DNA from: Arthrobacter sp. GMC3
GTDB lineage: Bacteria; Actinomycetota; Actinomycetes; Actinomycetales; Micrococcaceae
Length of the DNA stretch: 64,000 bases
Direction: 5' to 3'
Assembly: GCF_002929305.1 (NCBI RefSeq)
Contig: NZ_PJIO01000004.1
Span: forward strand, 19,963-83,962
The notes under the pieces were generated by a model, which had not been told where the DNA came from, did no database searches, and saw only the letters and a program-made list of their open reading frames with translations. Shown here piece after piece: positions 51,717 to 61,660 of this stretch (positions are counted from its first letter, which is position 1; each line of letters opens with the position of its first letter). Position numbers and translations under genes: made by a program.

Positions 51717-53189
51717 ATGATTCAGCAAGGCTTTTACAAACCGCACGACGCCTGGGTGGGCGATGTGATCCCGTGGGAAGAGGATGGTGTATTCCATTTG
51801 TTCTACCTCCACGAGTCACGGCTTGTCCCGAAGGAAGGCATGCCGTGGCACAGGGTCGTGAGCGAGAATGTCATCGATTTCCGTGAGACGGGTGAGGCAA
51901 TTGCCTCGGGAGGGCTGCAATCCGCGGACTTCAACGTCTATACCGGCAGCATTGTGCGTGACCCCGACGGCGTACACCATGCCTTTTACACTGGCCAGAA
52001 TCCAGCCCACACAGGTGCGGACGGCCTGGCCCTGCAGTTGGTCATGCATGCCACAAGCCGTGACGGTATGCAGACTTGGACTCGTCACGCTGCAGACACC
52101 TTCGGTGCCACCGCCGGCTACGAGACCGCCGACTGGCGAGACCCATATGTCTTCTGGGATGAGGATGCTCAGCTTTGGCGCATGCTCATCACGGCCCGCC
52201 ACGCCCAGGGTCCGGCACGGCGCAGGGGAGTGATTGCCCAGTGCACCTCGTCGGATCTTGAAAACTGGAAGCCCGCGCCACCGTTCTGGGATCCCCGCCG
52301 CTACATTGCCCACGAATGCCCCGAGGTGTTCCAATGGGGTGACTGGTGGTACTTGGTCTATTCGGAGTTCAGCGAAGCATTCACCACCCGTTACCGCATG
52401 GCACGCAGCCTGGCGGGTCCGTGGATTGCGCCTGAGTATGATTCTCTGGACGGGCGGGCCTTCTACGCCGCCAAGTCGGCCGCCCGCGACGGCCGCCGCT
52501 TCTTCTTCGGCTGGATTGCTTCCCGCGAAGGCGGGAACGACGACGGCGCCTGGCAGTGGGCTGGCACCATGTCAGTTCTTGAGGCCGAACAGCGCGAGGA
52601 CGGCACGCTGGCATTCCATCCGGCCCACGAGCTGAGGGACACCTTCGCCGAACCGGTCCGCACCAGCCTCAGTGGCGTCCACCTCAGCGCCCCCGGCGGG
52701 TACGTGGACATGCTCACTCAAGAGGATGCCCCCAACGCCGTCAGAATTGTTGCCCGGTTCACCATTGCCGAGAACACCAGCGAATGCGGGGTCCTGCTGC
52801 GGGCGAGTGTCGACGGCGACGAGGGCTACAGCCTGCGCTTGGAACCCAAACGCGGGAGGCTGGTCTTTGACCGCTGGCCGCGGCGCTCAACAGGCGCCGA
52901 ACAATGGCAGATCTCCGGCGACGTCCCGCACGCCATCGAACTGGAACGGCCAGTCGCGCTTGTTCCTGGCGTCCACGAACTGGAAGTCATCGTAGACGGT
53001 GACATTTGCGTGGCAACCGTTGATAACTCCACGGTGATGAGCACGCGCCTTTACGACCGCCCCACGGGCCGCATCGGTGTGTTCGCCGGTGAGGGAGAAG
53101 TCACCATTACCGAGTTCTCAGTGGCCATGCGCGCAGCTGCCACTGCAGCGCCACTGCCAGACGCTGAACTTGTCGGAGCCCGGAGCTAG
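51717..53189 (+). CDS. GH32-family glycosidase, first of the levan operon
   Basis: 490 residues from ATG 51717, with GAGG upstream; GTG 51711 is an alternative. The nucleophile region reads HDAWVGDVIPWEEDGVFHLFYLH, where WVGD aligns with the WMND of classical invertases (Asp16). The Arg-Asp-Pro box is WRDPYVFW and the acid/base box is HECPEVFQW. The C-terminal part is a beta-sandwich. No signal peptide is visible, so it should act on imported fructans or difructose anhydride. It is diverged from the 57461 enzyme. Confidence 0.83.
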   Translation: MIQQGFYKPHDAWVGDVIPWEEDGVFHLFYLHESRLVPKEGMPWHRVVSENVIDFRETGEAIASGGLQSADFNVYTGSIVRDPDGVHHAFYTGQNPAHTGADGLALQLVMHATSRDGMQTWTRHAADTFGATAGYETADWRDPYVFWDEDAQLWRMLITARHAQGPARRRGVIAQCTSSDLENWKPAPPFWDPRRYIAHECPEVFQWGDWWYLVYSEFSEAFTTRYRMARSLAGPWIAPEYDSLDGRAFYAAKSAARDGRRFFFGWIASREGGNDDGAWQWAGTMSVLEAEQREDGTLAFHPAHELRDTFAEPVRTSLSGVHLSAPGGYVDMLTQEDAPNAVRIVARFTIAENTSECGVLLRASVDGDEGYSLRLEPKRGRLVFDRWPRRSTGAEQWQISGDVPHAIELERPVALVPGVHELEVIVDGDICVATVDNSTVMSTRLYDRPTGRIGVFAGEGEVTITEFSVAMRAAATAAPLPDAELVGARS

Positions 53190-53245
53190 AACTTTCTGTA
53201 ATTCACCAAAACGTTCCCACCGATTAATCAATGGAGATTCTGACT

Positions 53246-54583
53246 ATGACAATTACCAAGCGCAAGACTGCCTTCGTGGCAGCCGCAGTAGCCGCGGCCC
53301 TGGCTCTCGCCAGCTGTTCGGGCTCAGTCAGTGGTACCGAACCAACGAACGCCAACCCTTCCGGGGCGATTGTGCCCCGCGAAATTTCGTGGTTGCTCTC
53401 CCGCCCTGCTGACGGTGGCGTCATCACGGCGATGAAGAAGATCGCGGACGAGTACGCCGCGGACCATCCGGGTTTTTCCCTCAACCTGATTACCACGCCT
53501 GATCGTCCCTCTTACATCCAAAAGTACGAGACGCTCGCCGCAGCGAACAAGCTGCCGGAGCTCTTCGATACGGATGCCACCCCGTTTGCGCAGAAGCTTG
53601 CCAGCCAGGGCCGCATGATCGATGTGAACACTCTGCTGAAGGACCTTGATGTGGAAAAGGACTTCCGGCCCGCCGCGCTGAACTACCAGCGATTCGATGA
53701 CGGTTCCTTGTACATGGTTCCGTTTGAGTTCCAGTTGGAGTTCTTCTGGTACAACTCATCACTGCTCAAGGACGCGGGTGTTGAAACCCCCAAGTCACTG
53801 GATGATTTCCCGCAGATGTGCAAGGCACTCCGGGCCAAGGGCGTCACGCCCATTGCCCTCAACGGGCAGGACCAGTGGCCGCTGGAACGCTACATGGCGT
53901 ACTATCCGTTCCGGATGGCTGGCCCCGAGTACATCCAGAATCTCAAAAATGGCAAGGCAAAGTTTGCCGATCCGGCCGGCAAGGCTGCAGCTGAATGGCT
54001 GTACAGCTTGGGCCAGGCTGGCTGCTTCCAGAAGGGCTTCTCCTCAACCGGCTACGCGGATGCGCAAGCCCTGTTCACCTCCGGCAAGGCTGCCGTCTAC
54101 AACATCGGGACGTGGGAGCTGGGCAACCTCGCCACCGACAAGCTCGACGCCGGAGTGCGCGACTCGGTTGACTACTTCACCCTCCCCACTATCAAGGGAG
54201 CTGTGACCCAGGAGAATGAGTACGTCACGCCGTCGGGCATTGGCATGGCCATCAACGCCAAGACCTTTGATCCGCTGGTTCGCGATTTCCTCGCCTTCGC
54301 GCTCAAGAAGTACCCCGAAATCTATGCCGGCACGGGTGCGATTTCGCCAACGACGACCACCAACACCACCATTCCGGCCAATGCGACAGAGCTCTACAAT
54401 CGAGCCGTAGAGCAGGCCAACGACGTGGGCAGGGCCATTGCGATGCCGTGGGACACGCAGCTGGACCCGGCCACCAATTCGCGCCTGCAGCAGGAACTTA
54501 CCCTTCTTGTGCAGGGCGACATCAAACCCGACGAGTTTATCAAGACCATGGATGCAAGCCTTGCGGAGAACCGCAATGGCTAG
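53246..54583 (+). CDS. Carbohydrate ABC transporter binding lipoprotein (family 1)
   Basis: 445 residues from ATG 53246, which follows GGAG; GTG/ATG codons at 53231 are weaker. The leader ends LALASCSG, a lipobox. The mature part has the family 1 architecture (ITTPDRPSYIQKYETLAAANKLPELFDTDATPFAQKLASQG, PLERYMAYYPFRMAG, GWELGN-type IGTWELGNL). It captures a fructo-oligosaccharide or difructose anhydride for the two permeases downstream. Confidence 0.88.
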   Translation: MTITKRKTAFVAAAVAAALALASCSGSVSGTEPTNANPSGAIVPREISWLLSRPADGGVITAMKKIADEYAADHPGFSLNLITTPDRPSYIQKYETLAAANKLPELFDTDATPFAQKLASQGRMIDVNTLLKDLDVEKDFRPAALNYQRFDDGSLYMVPFEFQLEFFWYNSSLLKDAGVETPKSLDDFPQMCKALRAKGVTPIALNGQDQWPLERYMAYYPFRMAGPEYIQNLKNGKAKFADPAGKAAAEWLYSLGQAGCFQKGFSSTGYADAQALFTSGKAAVYNIGTWELGNLATDKLDAGVRDSVDYFTLPTIKGAVTQENEYVTPSGIGMAINAKTFDPLVRDFLAFALKKYPEIYAGTGAISPTTTTNTTIPANATELYNRAVEQANDVGRAIAMPWDTQLDPATNSRLQQELTLLVQGDIKPDEFIKTMDASLAENRNG

Positions 54584-55535
54584 AACAGCGCAAACTACGC
54601 AGCCCAGAACGGCCACCCGGACGCCCCGGATACGCAAGACAACCGTGGTTTCAATGCTTCCGGGACGCTCCAGACTCTCCGTTGCCGTTTTCCTGATCCC
54701 GCCCTTGGTGCTCTACGGCCTTGCCGTGCTACTCCCCATTGTTCAGTCGCTATTCCTGAGCTTCTTCCGTTGGGATGGCATTACCGACATGAAGTTCATC
54801 GGTATGGACAACTACGTCAAAATGTTCACCCGAGACGATGTCTTCTGGACAGCCTTCGCTAATGCGATCGGCTACCTGGCGATCTGCCTGGTCCTGCAAC
54901 TGGGCGGGGCCCTGCTGGTGGCCGGGCTCCTGACAGGCATCCACCGGGCCCGCGAGCTCGTCAAGACGCTCTACCTCCTTCCTGCTGTCATCTCCACGGT
55001 AGCCATCGCCTTTCTGTTCCAGCGGATCTACTCGCTGGAACCGGTGGGTCTACTCAACCAGGTCCTGGGTTGGGTGGGTCTGGGCGGACTGCAAACGGCC
55101 TGGCTCTCCAACGTCCAGACGGTACTTGCCGCCGTCTCCATTCCCGAGGGGTGGCGATTCACCGGCCTGTACATGCTGATCATTTATGCGGCCCTCATCG
55201 CGGTTCCCAAAGAACTCGAAGAAGCCGCGCGTCTGGATGGGGCGTCGTGGTGGCAAGTATTTTGGAACGTCCGATTCCCGCACATCCGGCCCGTCTGGAT
55301 CACCACCACCATCATGGCAACCACGTTCGCCCTGCGCGGTTTCGACATTCCCTACCTGCTCACCAACGGCGGCCCAGGTCAGTCCTCGGAACTGTTGACC
55401 ACCTATATGTACAAAACCGCTTTTGTGCACACCGACTACGGCTACGCCAGCGCAATCTCCGTCTTCATCGTCATCGAGTGCCTGGTTGCCGTAGGCCTCA
55501 TCTTCCTACTCCTTCGCAGAAGGGACGCCTCATGA
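54576..55535 (+). CDS. Carbohydrate ABC transporter permease (MalF type)
   Basis: 319 residues starting inside the last codons of the binding-protein gene (8-bp overlap). There are about six helices, the family segment FFRWDGITDMKFIGMDNYVKMF, and an EAA loop at VPKELEEAARLDGASWWQVFWNVRFPHI. It pairs with the next gene product. Confidence 0.9.
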   Translation: MARTAQTTQPRTATRTPRIRKTTVVSMLPGRSRLSVAVFLIPPLVLYGLAVLLPIVQSLFLSFFRWDGITDMKFIGMDNYVKMFTRDDVFWTAFANAIGYLAICLVLQLGGALLVAGLLTGIHRARELVKTLYLLPAVISTVAIAFLFQRIYSLEPVGLLNQVLGWVGLGGLQTAWLSNVQTVLAAVSIPEGWRFTGLYMLIIYAALIAVPKELEEAARLDGASWWQVFWNVRFPHIRPVWITTTIMATTFALRGFDIPYLLTNGGPGQSSELLTTYMYKTAFVHTDYGYASAISVFIVIECLVAVGLIFLLLRRRDAS

Positions 55536-56434
55536 GTGCGACAGTTCTCACCGCGCCCACCACACCCAGCCCTGTGAAACCGAGGGTTCGGGCCAGCAAA
55601 CCAAGGCGGCTGCGCATCCAGCGCATGCTCCTGACGGCGACCATAGTGCTCATTGTGGTGGTGCAGGTCTACCCGATGGTGTGGTTGTTCCTGACCAGTT
55701 TCCGCACGGCATCAGATTTTGCCTCCGGAAACCCGTTTGCCCTGCCATCTGAGTTCACGCTGGAAAACTACTCCCGCGCGTTCGCCACCGGCAATTTGTG
55801 GCTGAACATTCTCAACAGCCTCATCGTCACCCTCGGCTCGAGTATGCTGATTGTCATTGCAGGCATGATGGCCGCCTACGCCCTGCAAGTTCTGGGCTTC
55901 CGGCTCAGCGGGCTTGTCCGCGCACTGTTCCTGCTGGGCATCATTGTGCCCGTGCAGATTGCGCTGGTCCCACTGTTCATTGACTATTCCAAGATCGGCC
56001 TGCTGGACACTCACATGTCCATGATCATCCCGCTCGCCGCGTTTGCCATGCCCATGGCCGTCTACCTATTCAGTTCCTTCTACGAATACATCCCGCGGGA
56101 AATGTATGAGGCCGCGTCCCTGGACGGTGCCGGCCCCTTTCGGATTTTCACCCAGATCACGTTCCCGCTTTCGGTGAACACCATCATCACCGTGGTGCTG
56201 GTCAACAGCATCTTCATCTGGAACGACTTCATCTTTGCCAACACGTTTGTGCTCTCCGACGGGCTCAAGACCATCCCATTGGGTTTGCAGAACTACATTG
56301 GAGCGATGGGCAACACCGATTGGACCGCGACCTTTGCCGCGGTCTGCGTAACAGTCACACCGCTGCTGTTGGTTTTCCTGGTGCTGAATAAAGCCATGAT
56401 TAGCGGTCTCGAGAGTGGAGCAACCAAGGGATGA
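55532..56434 (+). CDS. Carbohydrate ABC transporter permease (MalG type)
   Basis: 300 residues from ATG 55532, overlapping the previous stop (ATGA). The first half shows TFRTASDF-like FRTASDFASGNPFALPSEFTLENYSRAF and the EAA loop reads IPREMYEAASLDGAGPFRIFTQITFPLS. The end is NKAMISGLESGATKG. It overlaps the LacI gene by four bases. No ATPase is encoded in the operon, so a shared housekeeping MsmK-like ATPase elsewhere is needed. Confidence 0.9.
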   Translation: MSATVLTAPTTPSPVKPRVRASKPRRLRIQRMLLTATIVLIVVVQVYPMVWLFLTSFRTASDFASGNPFALPSEFTLENYSRAFATGNLWLNILNSLIVTLGSSMLIVIAGMMAAYALQVLGFRLSGLVRALFLLGIIVPVQIALVPLFIDYSKIGLLDTHMSMIIPLAAFAMPMAVYLFSSFYEYIPREMYEAASLDGAGPFRIFTQITFPLSVNTIITVVLVNSIFIWNDFIFANTFVLSDGLKTIPLGLQNYIGAMGNTDWTATFAAVCVTVTPLLLVFLVLNKAMISGLESGATKG

Positions 56435-57450
56435 CAAGCGTAGAGCACAACAAGGGTGGCCACGTGGTGACAATGCGTGATGTTGCCAAGGTGGCCGGAG
56501 TGTCAGTCGCCACGGTGTCGCACGTCATCAACGACAAGCCCGGCGCCCGTATCGGCGAGGACGCCCGGGCGCGGGTGCACGAGGCCGTGGCAGAGCTGGG
56601 CTACCGCCCCAACGCCCTGGCCAAGACGCTGTCCCAGGGCACCTCACGCTTCATTGGTCTGGTTGCCGACGCCATTGCCACCACCCCGTTCGCCGGCCAG
56701 ATCATCCACGGCGCACAGGACGAGGCCTGGAAGAACGGCTACGTGCTGCTCGTGGCCAACACCGACGGCAACAAGGCGGCAGAGGATGAGGCCATCGCCA
56801 TGATGCTGGAGCACCAAGTGCACGGGATCCTCTACTCGAGCTGGTACCATCGCGAAATCACGGTTCCCGCCATGCTCCACCAAACGGACACGGTGCTCGT
56901 GGACTGCTTTGCTGCCGGAGGTGGGCTGCCCGCCGTCGTGCCGGATGAGGAACAAGGCGGGCGCACCGCCACTGAGGAACTACTGGCCGCCGGGCACCGC
57001 AGGATCGCCTTCATCAACACCACGACGCCCTCGCCGGCGCAAAGTGGCCGCCTGGCCGGGTATCGCGCTGCCCTCGAAGCTGCGGGCATCGACTATGACG
57101 AATCGCTGGTGTTCCCCGCCTCGCCCGAGCAGGAGGGTGGCTACGCTGCGACATCGAGCATCATTGGCTCCGGCGTGACGGGCGTGTTCTGCCACAACGA
57201 CCGGGTGGCGATGGGCCTCTACGACGGGTTGCGCGAGAGGGGGCTGCGGATCCCCGAGGACATGGCTGTCATGGGTTTCGACAACCAGGACGTCATCGCG
57301 GCCCACCTGCGCCCACCGCTGTCCACGGTGGCCCTGCCGCACTACGAGCTGGGCGCCGCGGGTGTGCGGATACTCCTTGGCCTGGACCCGTCCTCTGACA
57401 CGCTCCCCACCCGCATCGCCTGTCCAGCAATCCCGCGGCACTCCATCTAA
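56431..57450 (+). CDS. LacI-family regulator of the levan operon
   Basis: 339 residues. The headpiece is TMRDVAKVAGVSVATVSHVINDKPGARIGEDARARVHEAVAELGYRPNALAKTLSQG, canonical LacI. The periplasmic-binding-like domain follows (FIGLVADAIATTPFAGQIIHGAQ, GVFCHNDRVAMGLYDGLRERGLRIPEDMAVMGFDNQD). Its place inside the operon, together with the TAACCGGTTA operator at 51686, indicates autoregulated control by a fructo-sugar. Confidence 0.88.
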   Translation: MTSVEHNKGGHVVTMRDVAKVAGVSVATVSHVINDKPGARIGEDARARVHEAVAELGYRPNALAKTLSQGTSRFIGLVADAIATTPFAGQIIHGAQDEAWKNGYVLLVANTDGNKAAEDEAIAMMLEHQVHGILYSSWYHREITVPAMLHQTDTVLVDCFAAGGGLPAVVPDEEQGGRTATEELLAAGHRRIAFINTTTPSPAQSGRLAGYRAALEAAGIDYDESLVFPASPEQEGGYAATSSIIGSGVTGVFCHNDRVAMGLYDGLRERGLRIPEDMAVMGFDNQDVIAAHLRPPLSTVALPHYELGAAGVRILLGLDPSSDTLPTRIACPAIPRHSI

Positions 57451-57460
57451 GGAAACAGCA

Positions 57461-58930
57461 ATGCCCTCCCACAACTACGTGATGCCGAGGCCCACCTTCC
57501 ACTTCACCCCGCAACGCAACTGGATAAACGACCCCAACGGGCTCGTCCACCACGGCGGCCTGTGGCACCTCTTCTACCAGTACAACCCCGAAGGCCCCGA
57601 CTGGGGCAACATGAGCTGGGGCCACGCCACCAGCACCGATCTGCAGCACTGGAGCGAACACCCCGTGGCGCTGCCATACAGCGATGGCGAACAGATCTAC
57701 TCCGGATCCATCGTGGCAACGCAGGGTGAACCGCAACTGACAGCGTTCTACACCAGTGCTTTCAGCAACGGGCGCCAGGCCCAGTCGAAGGCAACAAGTA
57801 TTGACGGTGGCTTTACCTGGGAGCAGGACCCGCACAACCCGGTACTTGACCGCGGAACCAACGCCTTTCGCGACCCCAAAGTCATCCGCTATGCCGACGC
57901 GGACGGCACCGATCGGTGGGTCCTGCTCGCGGTTGAAGCAGAGGATCGGCAGGTGCTCTTTTACTCATCCACCGACCTATCCAATTGGGAGTACCGGAGC
58001 AGCTTTGGTCCCCTGGGCCCCGAGCAGGACGCCGGGCAGCTGGTCTGGGAATGCCCCGACCTCATCCCGCTGCCCGTGGACGGCGATCCGGAGAACCTCC
58101 GCTGGGTCTTGCTGATCAGCACCAATGCAGTGGGCGAGGACCCGGATCCCGAGGGCTCATCGATGAGCTACCTCATCGGCGACTTTGACGGAACAAGCTT
58201 CACCACGGAATCCACCGGGCTGACCCGACTTGACCACGGTAGGGACTTCTACGCCGGCGTGACCTTTGACAACGCCCCGGCGAACGAGAAGATCATGCTT
58301 GGCTGGATGAGTAACTGGGCCTATGCCGGCGACATCCCGTCTGCCCCGTGGCGCGGCGCCATGTCTCTGCCCCGCCGGTTGTCACTGCGGACCATCGACG
58401 GGTTCCCGCGGCTCCTCCAGCGACCGCCGGAGTTCATCCTGGAGCAAATCGCCGCGGTCCCGGCAGGCCGATTTGAGCTGGCGCAGGCCGCCGAGGTGGT
58501 ACTCAGCGGGCACTCGCTCCTGGAACTGCACTGGGATCCGGCCGCCACCGGAAGGCTGAGCCTGAAACTTCAGGGAGATTCAGATGCGAGTGTAGACATA
58601 GAGCACTCGCCGGACACGGGTGCCTTGCGCATCACTCGGCACGGCGCTGCCGTGGAGGCCATCCACGCAGCCTTCCCGTCCACGAGCACCATCGCAATGG
58701 ACGCCGCGCCTGTCCAACTCTTGCTGAGCCTGGATGGGCCGTTGCTGGAGCTGTTCATCAACGACGGCGAAGCCACCGCGTCCAACCTTATTGTCCTGGG
58801 CGCTGGTGCTGTCACGGCACGCCTTGACAGTGATCTGCCGGGCTGCGTCACCGTCACCACGTTTGATGTCCCCGCCTCGGACAACCTTTCAGCATTATCT
58901 TCTGCACGCAGCGCAACAACCCTCGTCTAG
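57461..58930 (+). CDS. GH32 beta-fructosidase, cytoplasmic
   Basis: 489 residues from ATG 57461, after AAGGA. The nucleophile Asp24 is in NWINDPNGLVHHGGLWHLFYQ. The RDP box is AFRDPKVIRY and the acid/base Glu is in WECPDLIPL. The C-terminal beta-sandwich includes LELFINDGEATASNL. It has no signal peptide, unlike secreted levanases, so it should cleave imported fructo-oligosaccharides or difructose anhydride to fructose. It sits between the LacI and levan fructotransferase genes. Confidence 0.88.
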   Translation: MPSHNYVMPRPTFHFTPQRNWINDPNGLVHHGGLWHLFYQYNPEGPDWGNMSWGHATSTDLQHWSEHPVALPYSDGEQIYSGSIVATQGEPQLTAFYTSAFSNGRQAQSKATSIDGGFTWEQDPHNPVLDRGTNAFRDPKVIRYADADGTDRWVLLAVEAEDRQVLFYSSTDLSNWEYRSSFGPLGPEQDAGQLVWECPDLIPLPVDGDPENLRWVLLISTNAVGEDPDPEGSSMSYLIGDFDGTSFTTESTGLTRLDHGRDFYAGVTFDNAPANEKIMLGWMSNWAYAGDIPSAPWRGAMSLPRRLSLRTIDGFPRLLQRPPEFILEQIAAVPAGRFELAQAAEVVLSGHSLLELHWDPAATGRLSLKLQGDSDASVDIEHSPDTGALRITRHGAAVEAIHAAFPSTSTIAMDAAPVQLLLSLDGPLLELFINDGEATASNLIVLGAGAVTARLDSDLPGCVTVTTFDVPASDNLSALSSARSATTLV

Positions 58931-58963
58931 AGCACCACTTCATTCCCCAACCGCCAATTAACC

Positions 58964-58991
58964 CTGGCGGGCGCCCCCGCGCGCCCGCCAG
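58964..58991 (+). terminator. GC-rich hairpin between the GH32 gene and the fructotransferase gene
   Basis: A 10-bp perfect stem (CTGGCGGGCG / CGCCCGCCAG) has an eight-base loop. No T-run follows, so it may be a partial terminator or an mRNA stability element that sets relative expression of the secreted enzyme. Confidence 0.55.
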
Positions 58992-59011
58992 ACTGTGAAA
59001 GGAAGCCAACC

Positions 59012-60574
59012 ATGATGCACCCCATCGCGCGACGAAGTGTTCTGCAAGGCGTAGGCGCCGGAGCGCTCGCACTAATGCTGAGTAGTGTTCCCCGGCCCAC
59101 AGCCGCACAGGCTCAGGCATCGGTGCGCGCCAAGTATCACATGACTCCGCCAGCGGGCTGGCTGTGCGACCCGCAACGGCCCGTCACTACAAACGGCGCC
59201 TACCAGCTCTACTACCTGCACTCCGGTGTGAACAATGGCCCGGGCGGCTGGGACCACGCCACCACCAGTGACGGTGTGGCCTTCACTCATCACGGCACCG
59301 TGATGCCACTTGAACCGGAATTCCCTGTCTGGTCAGGGTGTGCCGTGGTGGACACCGCCAACACCGCCGGGTTTGGCGCGGGCGCGGTCATCGCCCTGGC
59401 CACGAAGCCCACCGACGGCATCCGCAAGTACCAGGAGCAATATCTTTACTGGTCTTCCGACGGCGGATTCACCTTCACTGCCCTGCCCGATCCTGTCATC
59501 GTCAACACCGACGGGCGCACGGCAACAACGCCGGCGGAGATTGAGAACGCAGAGTGGTTCCGTGACCCCAAGATCCACTGGGATGCCGTGCGCAGCGAAT
59601 GGGTGTGCGTGATTGGGCGGGCCCGTTACGCGAGCTTCTACACCTCGACGAACCTGCGCAACTGGACCCTCAAACTCAACTTTGACTACCCTAATCACGC
59701 ACTTGGCGGCATTGAATGCCCCGATCTGTTCGAGATGACTGCAGGAGATGGTACCCGTCATTGGGTGCTCGGGGCCAGCATGGACGCCTACAGCGTAGGA
59801 CTGCCGATGACGTATGCCTACTGGATGGGAACCTGGGACGGCGAACAATTCATCGCCGCGGACCTCACCCCGCAGTGGCTGGACTGGGGCTGGGACTGGT
59901 ACGCAGCAGTCACCTGGCCATCCGCGGAGGCGCCGGATACACGCCGTCTAGCCATTGCGTGGATGAACAATTGGAAATACGCTGCGCGGGACGTGCCCAC
60001 CGATGCGTCAGATGGCTACAACGGCCAAAACTCGATCGTGCGTGAGCTGCGGCTTGAGCACCAGTCCGACGGCCGGTATAGCCTGCTCAGCAGCCCCCTT
60101 GAAGCGTTGGCGAATTACGCCACAGCAACCACAACGATTCCCAACCAAACGGTGAATGGCAGCTTCGTGCTTCCGTTCAACGGACGAGCCTACGAACTGG
60201 AACTGGACATCAGCTGGGAGGCTGCGAGCAACATCGGCGTCTCAGTCGGACGCTCGGCCAACGGTGCGCGGCACACCAACATTGGCAAATACGGCAACGA
60301 CGTCTACGTTGACCGCGCACCTTCGGACCTCAGCGGATACTCTCTAGTCCCCTACTCGCGGGCCGCCGCACCCATCGACGGGAACGCCCGGTCAGTGCAT
60401 TTGAGAATCTTTGTAGATACCCAAAGTGTTGAAGTTTTCGTGAATGCAGGGCACACCGTGCTCTCCCAGCAAGTCCACTTCACCGACGGCGACACCGGAA
60501 TCTCGTTCTACAGCGACGGTGGAGCGGCAACATTTAGCGGCATCACCATCCGCGAACTCGACGCCACCACATAA
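59012..60574 (+). CDS. lftA: Levan fructotransferase (difructose anhydride IV forming), Tat-exported
   Basis: 520 residues. The leader has a twin-arginine motif (IARRSVLQGVGAGALALML) and ends AAQAQA. The mature protein begins SVRAKYHMTPPAGWLCDPQRPVTT, which I recognise as that of Arthrobacter levan fructotransferases. The GH32 boxes are WLCDPQ (Asp53), EWFRDPKIHW and GIECPDLF. This enzyme breaks levan by intramolecular transfer, releasing difructose anhydride IV instead of fructose. It acts outside the cell. The carrier, hydrolases and kinase for the product are in the same operon. Confidence 0.87.
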   Translation: MMHPIARRSVLQGVGAGALALMLSSVPRPTAAQAQASVRAKYHMTPPAGWLCDPQRPVTTNGAYQLYYLHSGVNNGPGGWDHATTSDGVAFTHHGTVMPLEPEFPVWSGCAVVDTANTAGFGAGAVIALATKPTDGIRKYQEQYLYWSSDGGFTFTALPDPVIVNTDGRTATTPAEIENAEWFRDPKIHWDAVRSEWVCVIGRARYASFYTSTNLRNWTLKLNFDYPNHALGGIECPDLFEMTAGDGTRHWVLGASMDAYSVGLPMTYAYWMGTWDGEQFIAADLTPQWLDWGWDWYAAVTWPSAEAPDTRRLAIAWMNNWKYAARDVPTDASDGYNGQNSIVRELRLEHQSDGRYSLLSSPLEALANYATATTTIPNQTVNGSFVLPFNGRAYELELDISWEAASNIGVSVGRSANGARHTNIGKYGNDVYVDRAPSDLSGYSLVPYSRAAAPIDGNARSVHLRIFVDTQSVEVFVNAGHTVLSQQVHFTDGDTGISFYSDGGAATFSGITIRELDATT

Positions 60575-60582
60575 CCCGCCCG

Positions 60583-60618
60583 GCGCCATCCCCGGAGGAA
60601 TCCGGCCGGGGATGGCGC
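60583..60618 (+). terminator. Hairpin between fructotransferase and fructokinase genes
   Basis: A perfect 13-bp stem (GCGCCATCCCCGG / CCGGGGATGGCGC) has a ten-base loop. It lies right after the lftA stop. An A-run, not a T-run, follows, so read-through to the kinase gene is likely. Confidence 0.6.
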
Positions 60619-60654
60619 ATTCCCCAAAAAAACCACAGACGAAAGGCCCTCCTC

Positions 60655-61605
60655 ATGGCAGGAAAAGCACGCCCCGAAACCACGGTAGAGGGCAAAATTC
60701 TCGTCGTTGGCGAGACACTCGTTGATATCCTGCATCGGGCCGACGGCACCATCGAAGAGAAACCCGGCGGAAGCTGCGCCAACGTGGCCCTCACACTCGG
60801 ACGGCTGAACAGAACCCCGAGACTTCTCACTGTCCTCGGCGAGGACTCACACGGCCACACGGCCAGGGCGTGGCTGGAAAAATCCGCGGTCTGGGTGCAG
60901 GCACAGCAGGCAGCGCGCACTTCCACGGCCACAGCCCGCCTCAACGCCGACGGTGCGGCCAGCTATGAGTTCGACATCGAATGGAATCTCACCATCGAGC
61001 AGGCAGATCCGATCGACGCGCTCCACATCGGATCGATCGCGGCAACACTTGAACCAGGTGCGGGTGCAGTTTCGGACCTTGTCGATCAACACCGCGGCCG
61101 GGCCCTGGTCAGCTACGACCCCAACATCCGAGCCAGCCTTGTGGGCAACCCCGCCAGGACTCGCCAACGCGTGCTGTCCCTCATTGGGCGTGTCGACGTC
61201 GTCAAAGCAAGTGACGAAGACATCGCGTGGCTGCATCCGGGCGAAGCCGTGGACGACGTATTGCAACAGTGGCTTGAAATGGGGGTGGTGCTCGCCGTCG
61301 TGACCGCCGGCGCAGCAGGGGCCATTGCGGTCACCAAGTGCTCCCGGGCCAGCGTCGAAGCCGTACCAGTGACCGTCGAGGACACCGTGGGTGCCGGGGA
61401 CACTTTCATGGGGACCCTCATCGATGGCTTGATTGCAGGAGGGGTGTTTGGCCGCGGGGCGCGCCAAGCCATTGCCACAATGGGCCCATTGCAGCTCTCA
61501 TCCCTACTCGAACGGTGCGCACGATCGGCTGCGATCACCGTCTCCCGGCCCGGCGCCGACCCTCCTACCCGTGAAGAGTTGGCCCAAGAAGGCACATCCA
61601 TTTGA
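60655..61605 (+). CDS. PfkB-family carbohydrate kinase, likely fructokinase
   Basis: 316 residues. The N-terminal signature is KILVVGETLVDILHRADGTIEEKPGGSCANVALTLGRL, with the sugar-contacting GG. The ATP/catalytic signature is EDTVGAGDTFMG, with the catalytic base Asp249. AG-rich ribosome site AAAGG precedes the ATG. As the last gene of the levan operon it should phosphorylate released fructose. The family also includes other sugar kinases; the assignment rests on context. Confidence 0.85.
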   Translation: MAGKARPETTVEGKILVVGETLVDILHRADGTIEEKPGGSCANVALTLGRLNRTPRLLTVLGEDSHGHTARAWLEKSAVWVQAQQAARTSTATARLNADGAASYEFDIEWNLTIEQADPIDALHIGSIAATLEPGAGAVSDLVDQHRGRALVSYDPNIRASLVGNPARTRQRVLSLIGRVDVVKASDEDIAWLHPGEAVDDVLQQWLEMGVVLAVVTAGAAGAIAVTKCSRASVEAVPVTVEDTVGAGDTFMGTLIDGLIAGGVFGRGARQAIATMGPLQLSSLLERCARSAAITVSRPGADPPTREELAQEGTSI

Positions 61606-61660
61606 ACGTATCTCAGGACTTGGTCCCCGGTGCGGGCGGCGGCTTCACCGATCCCGGCAG

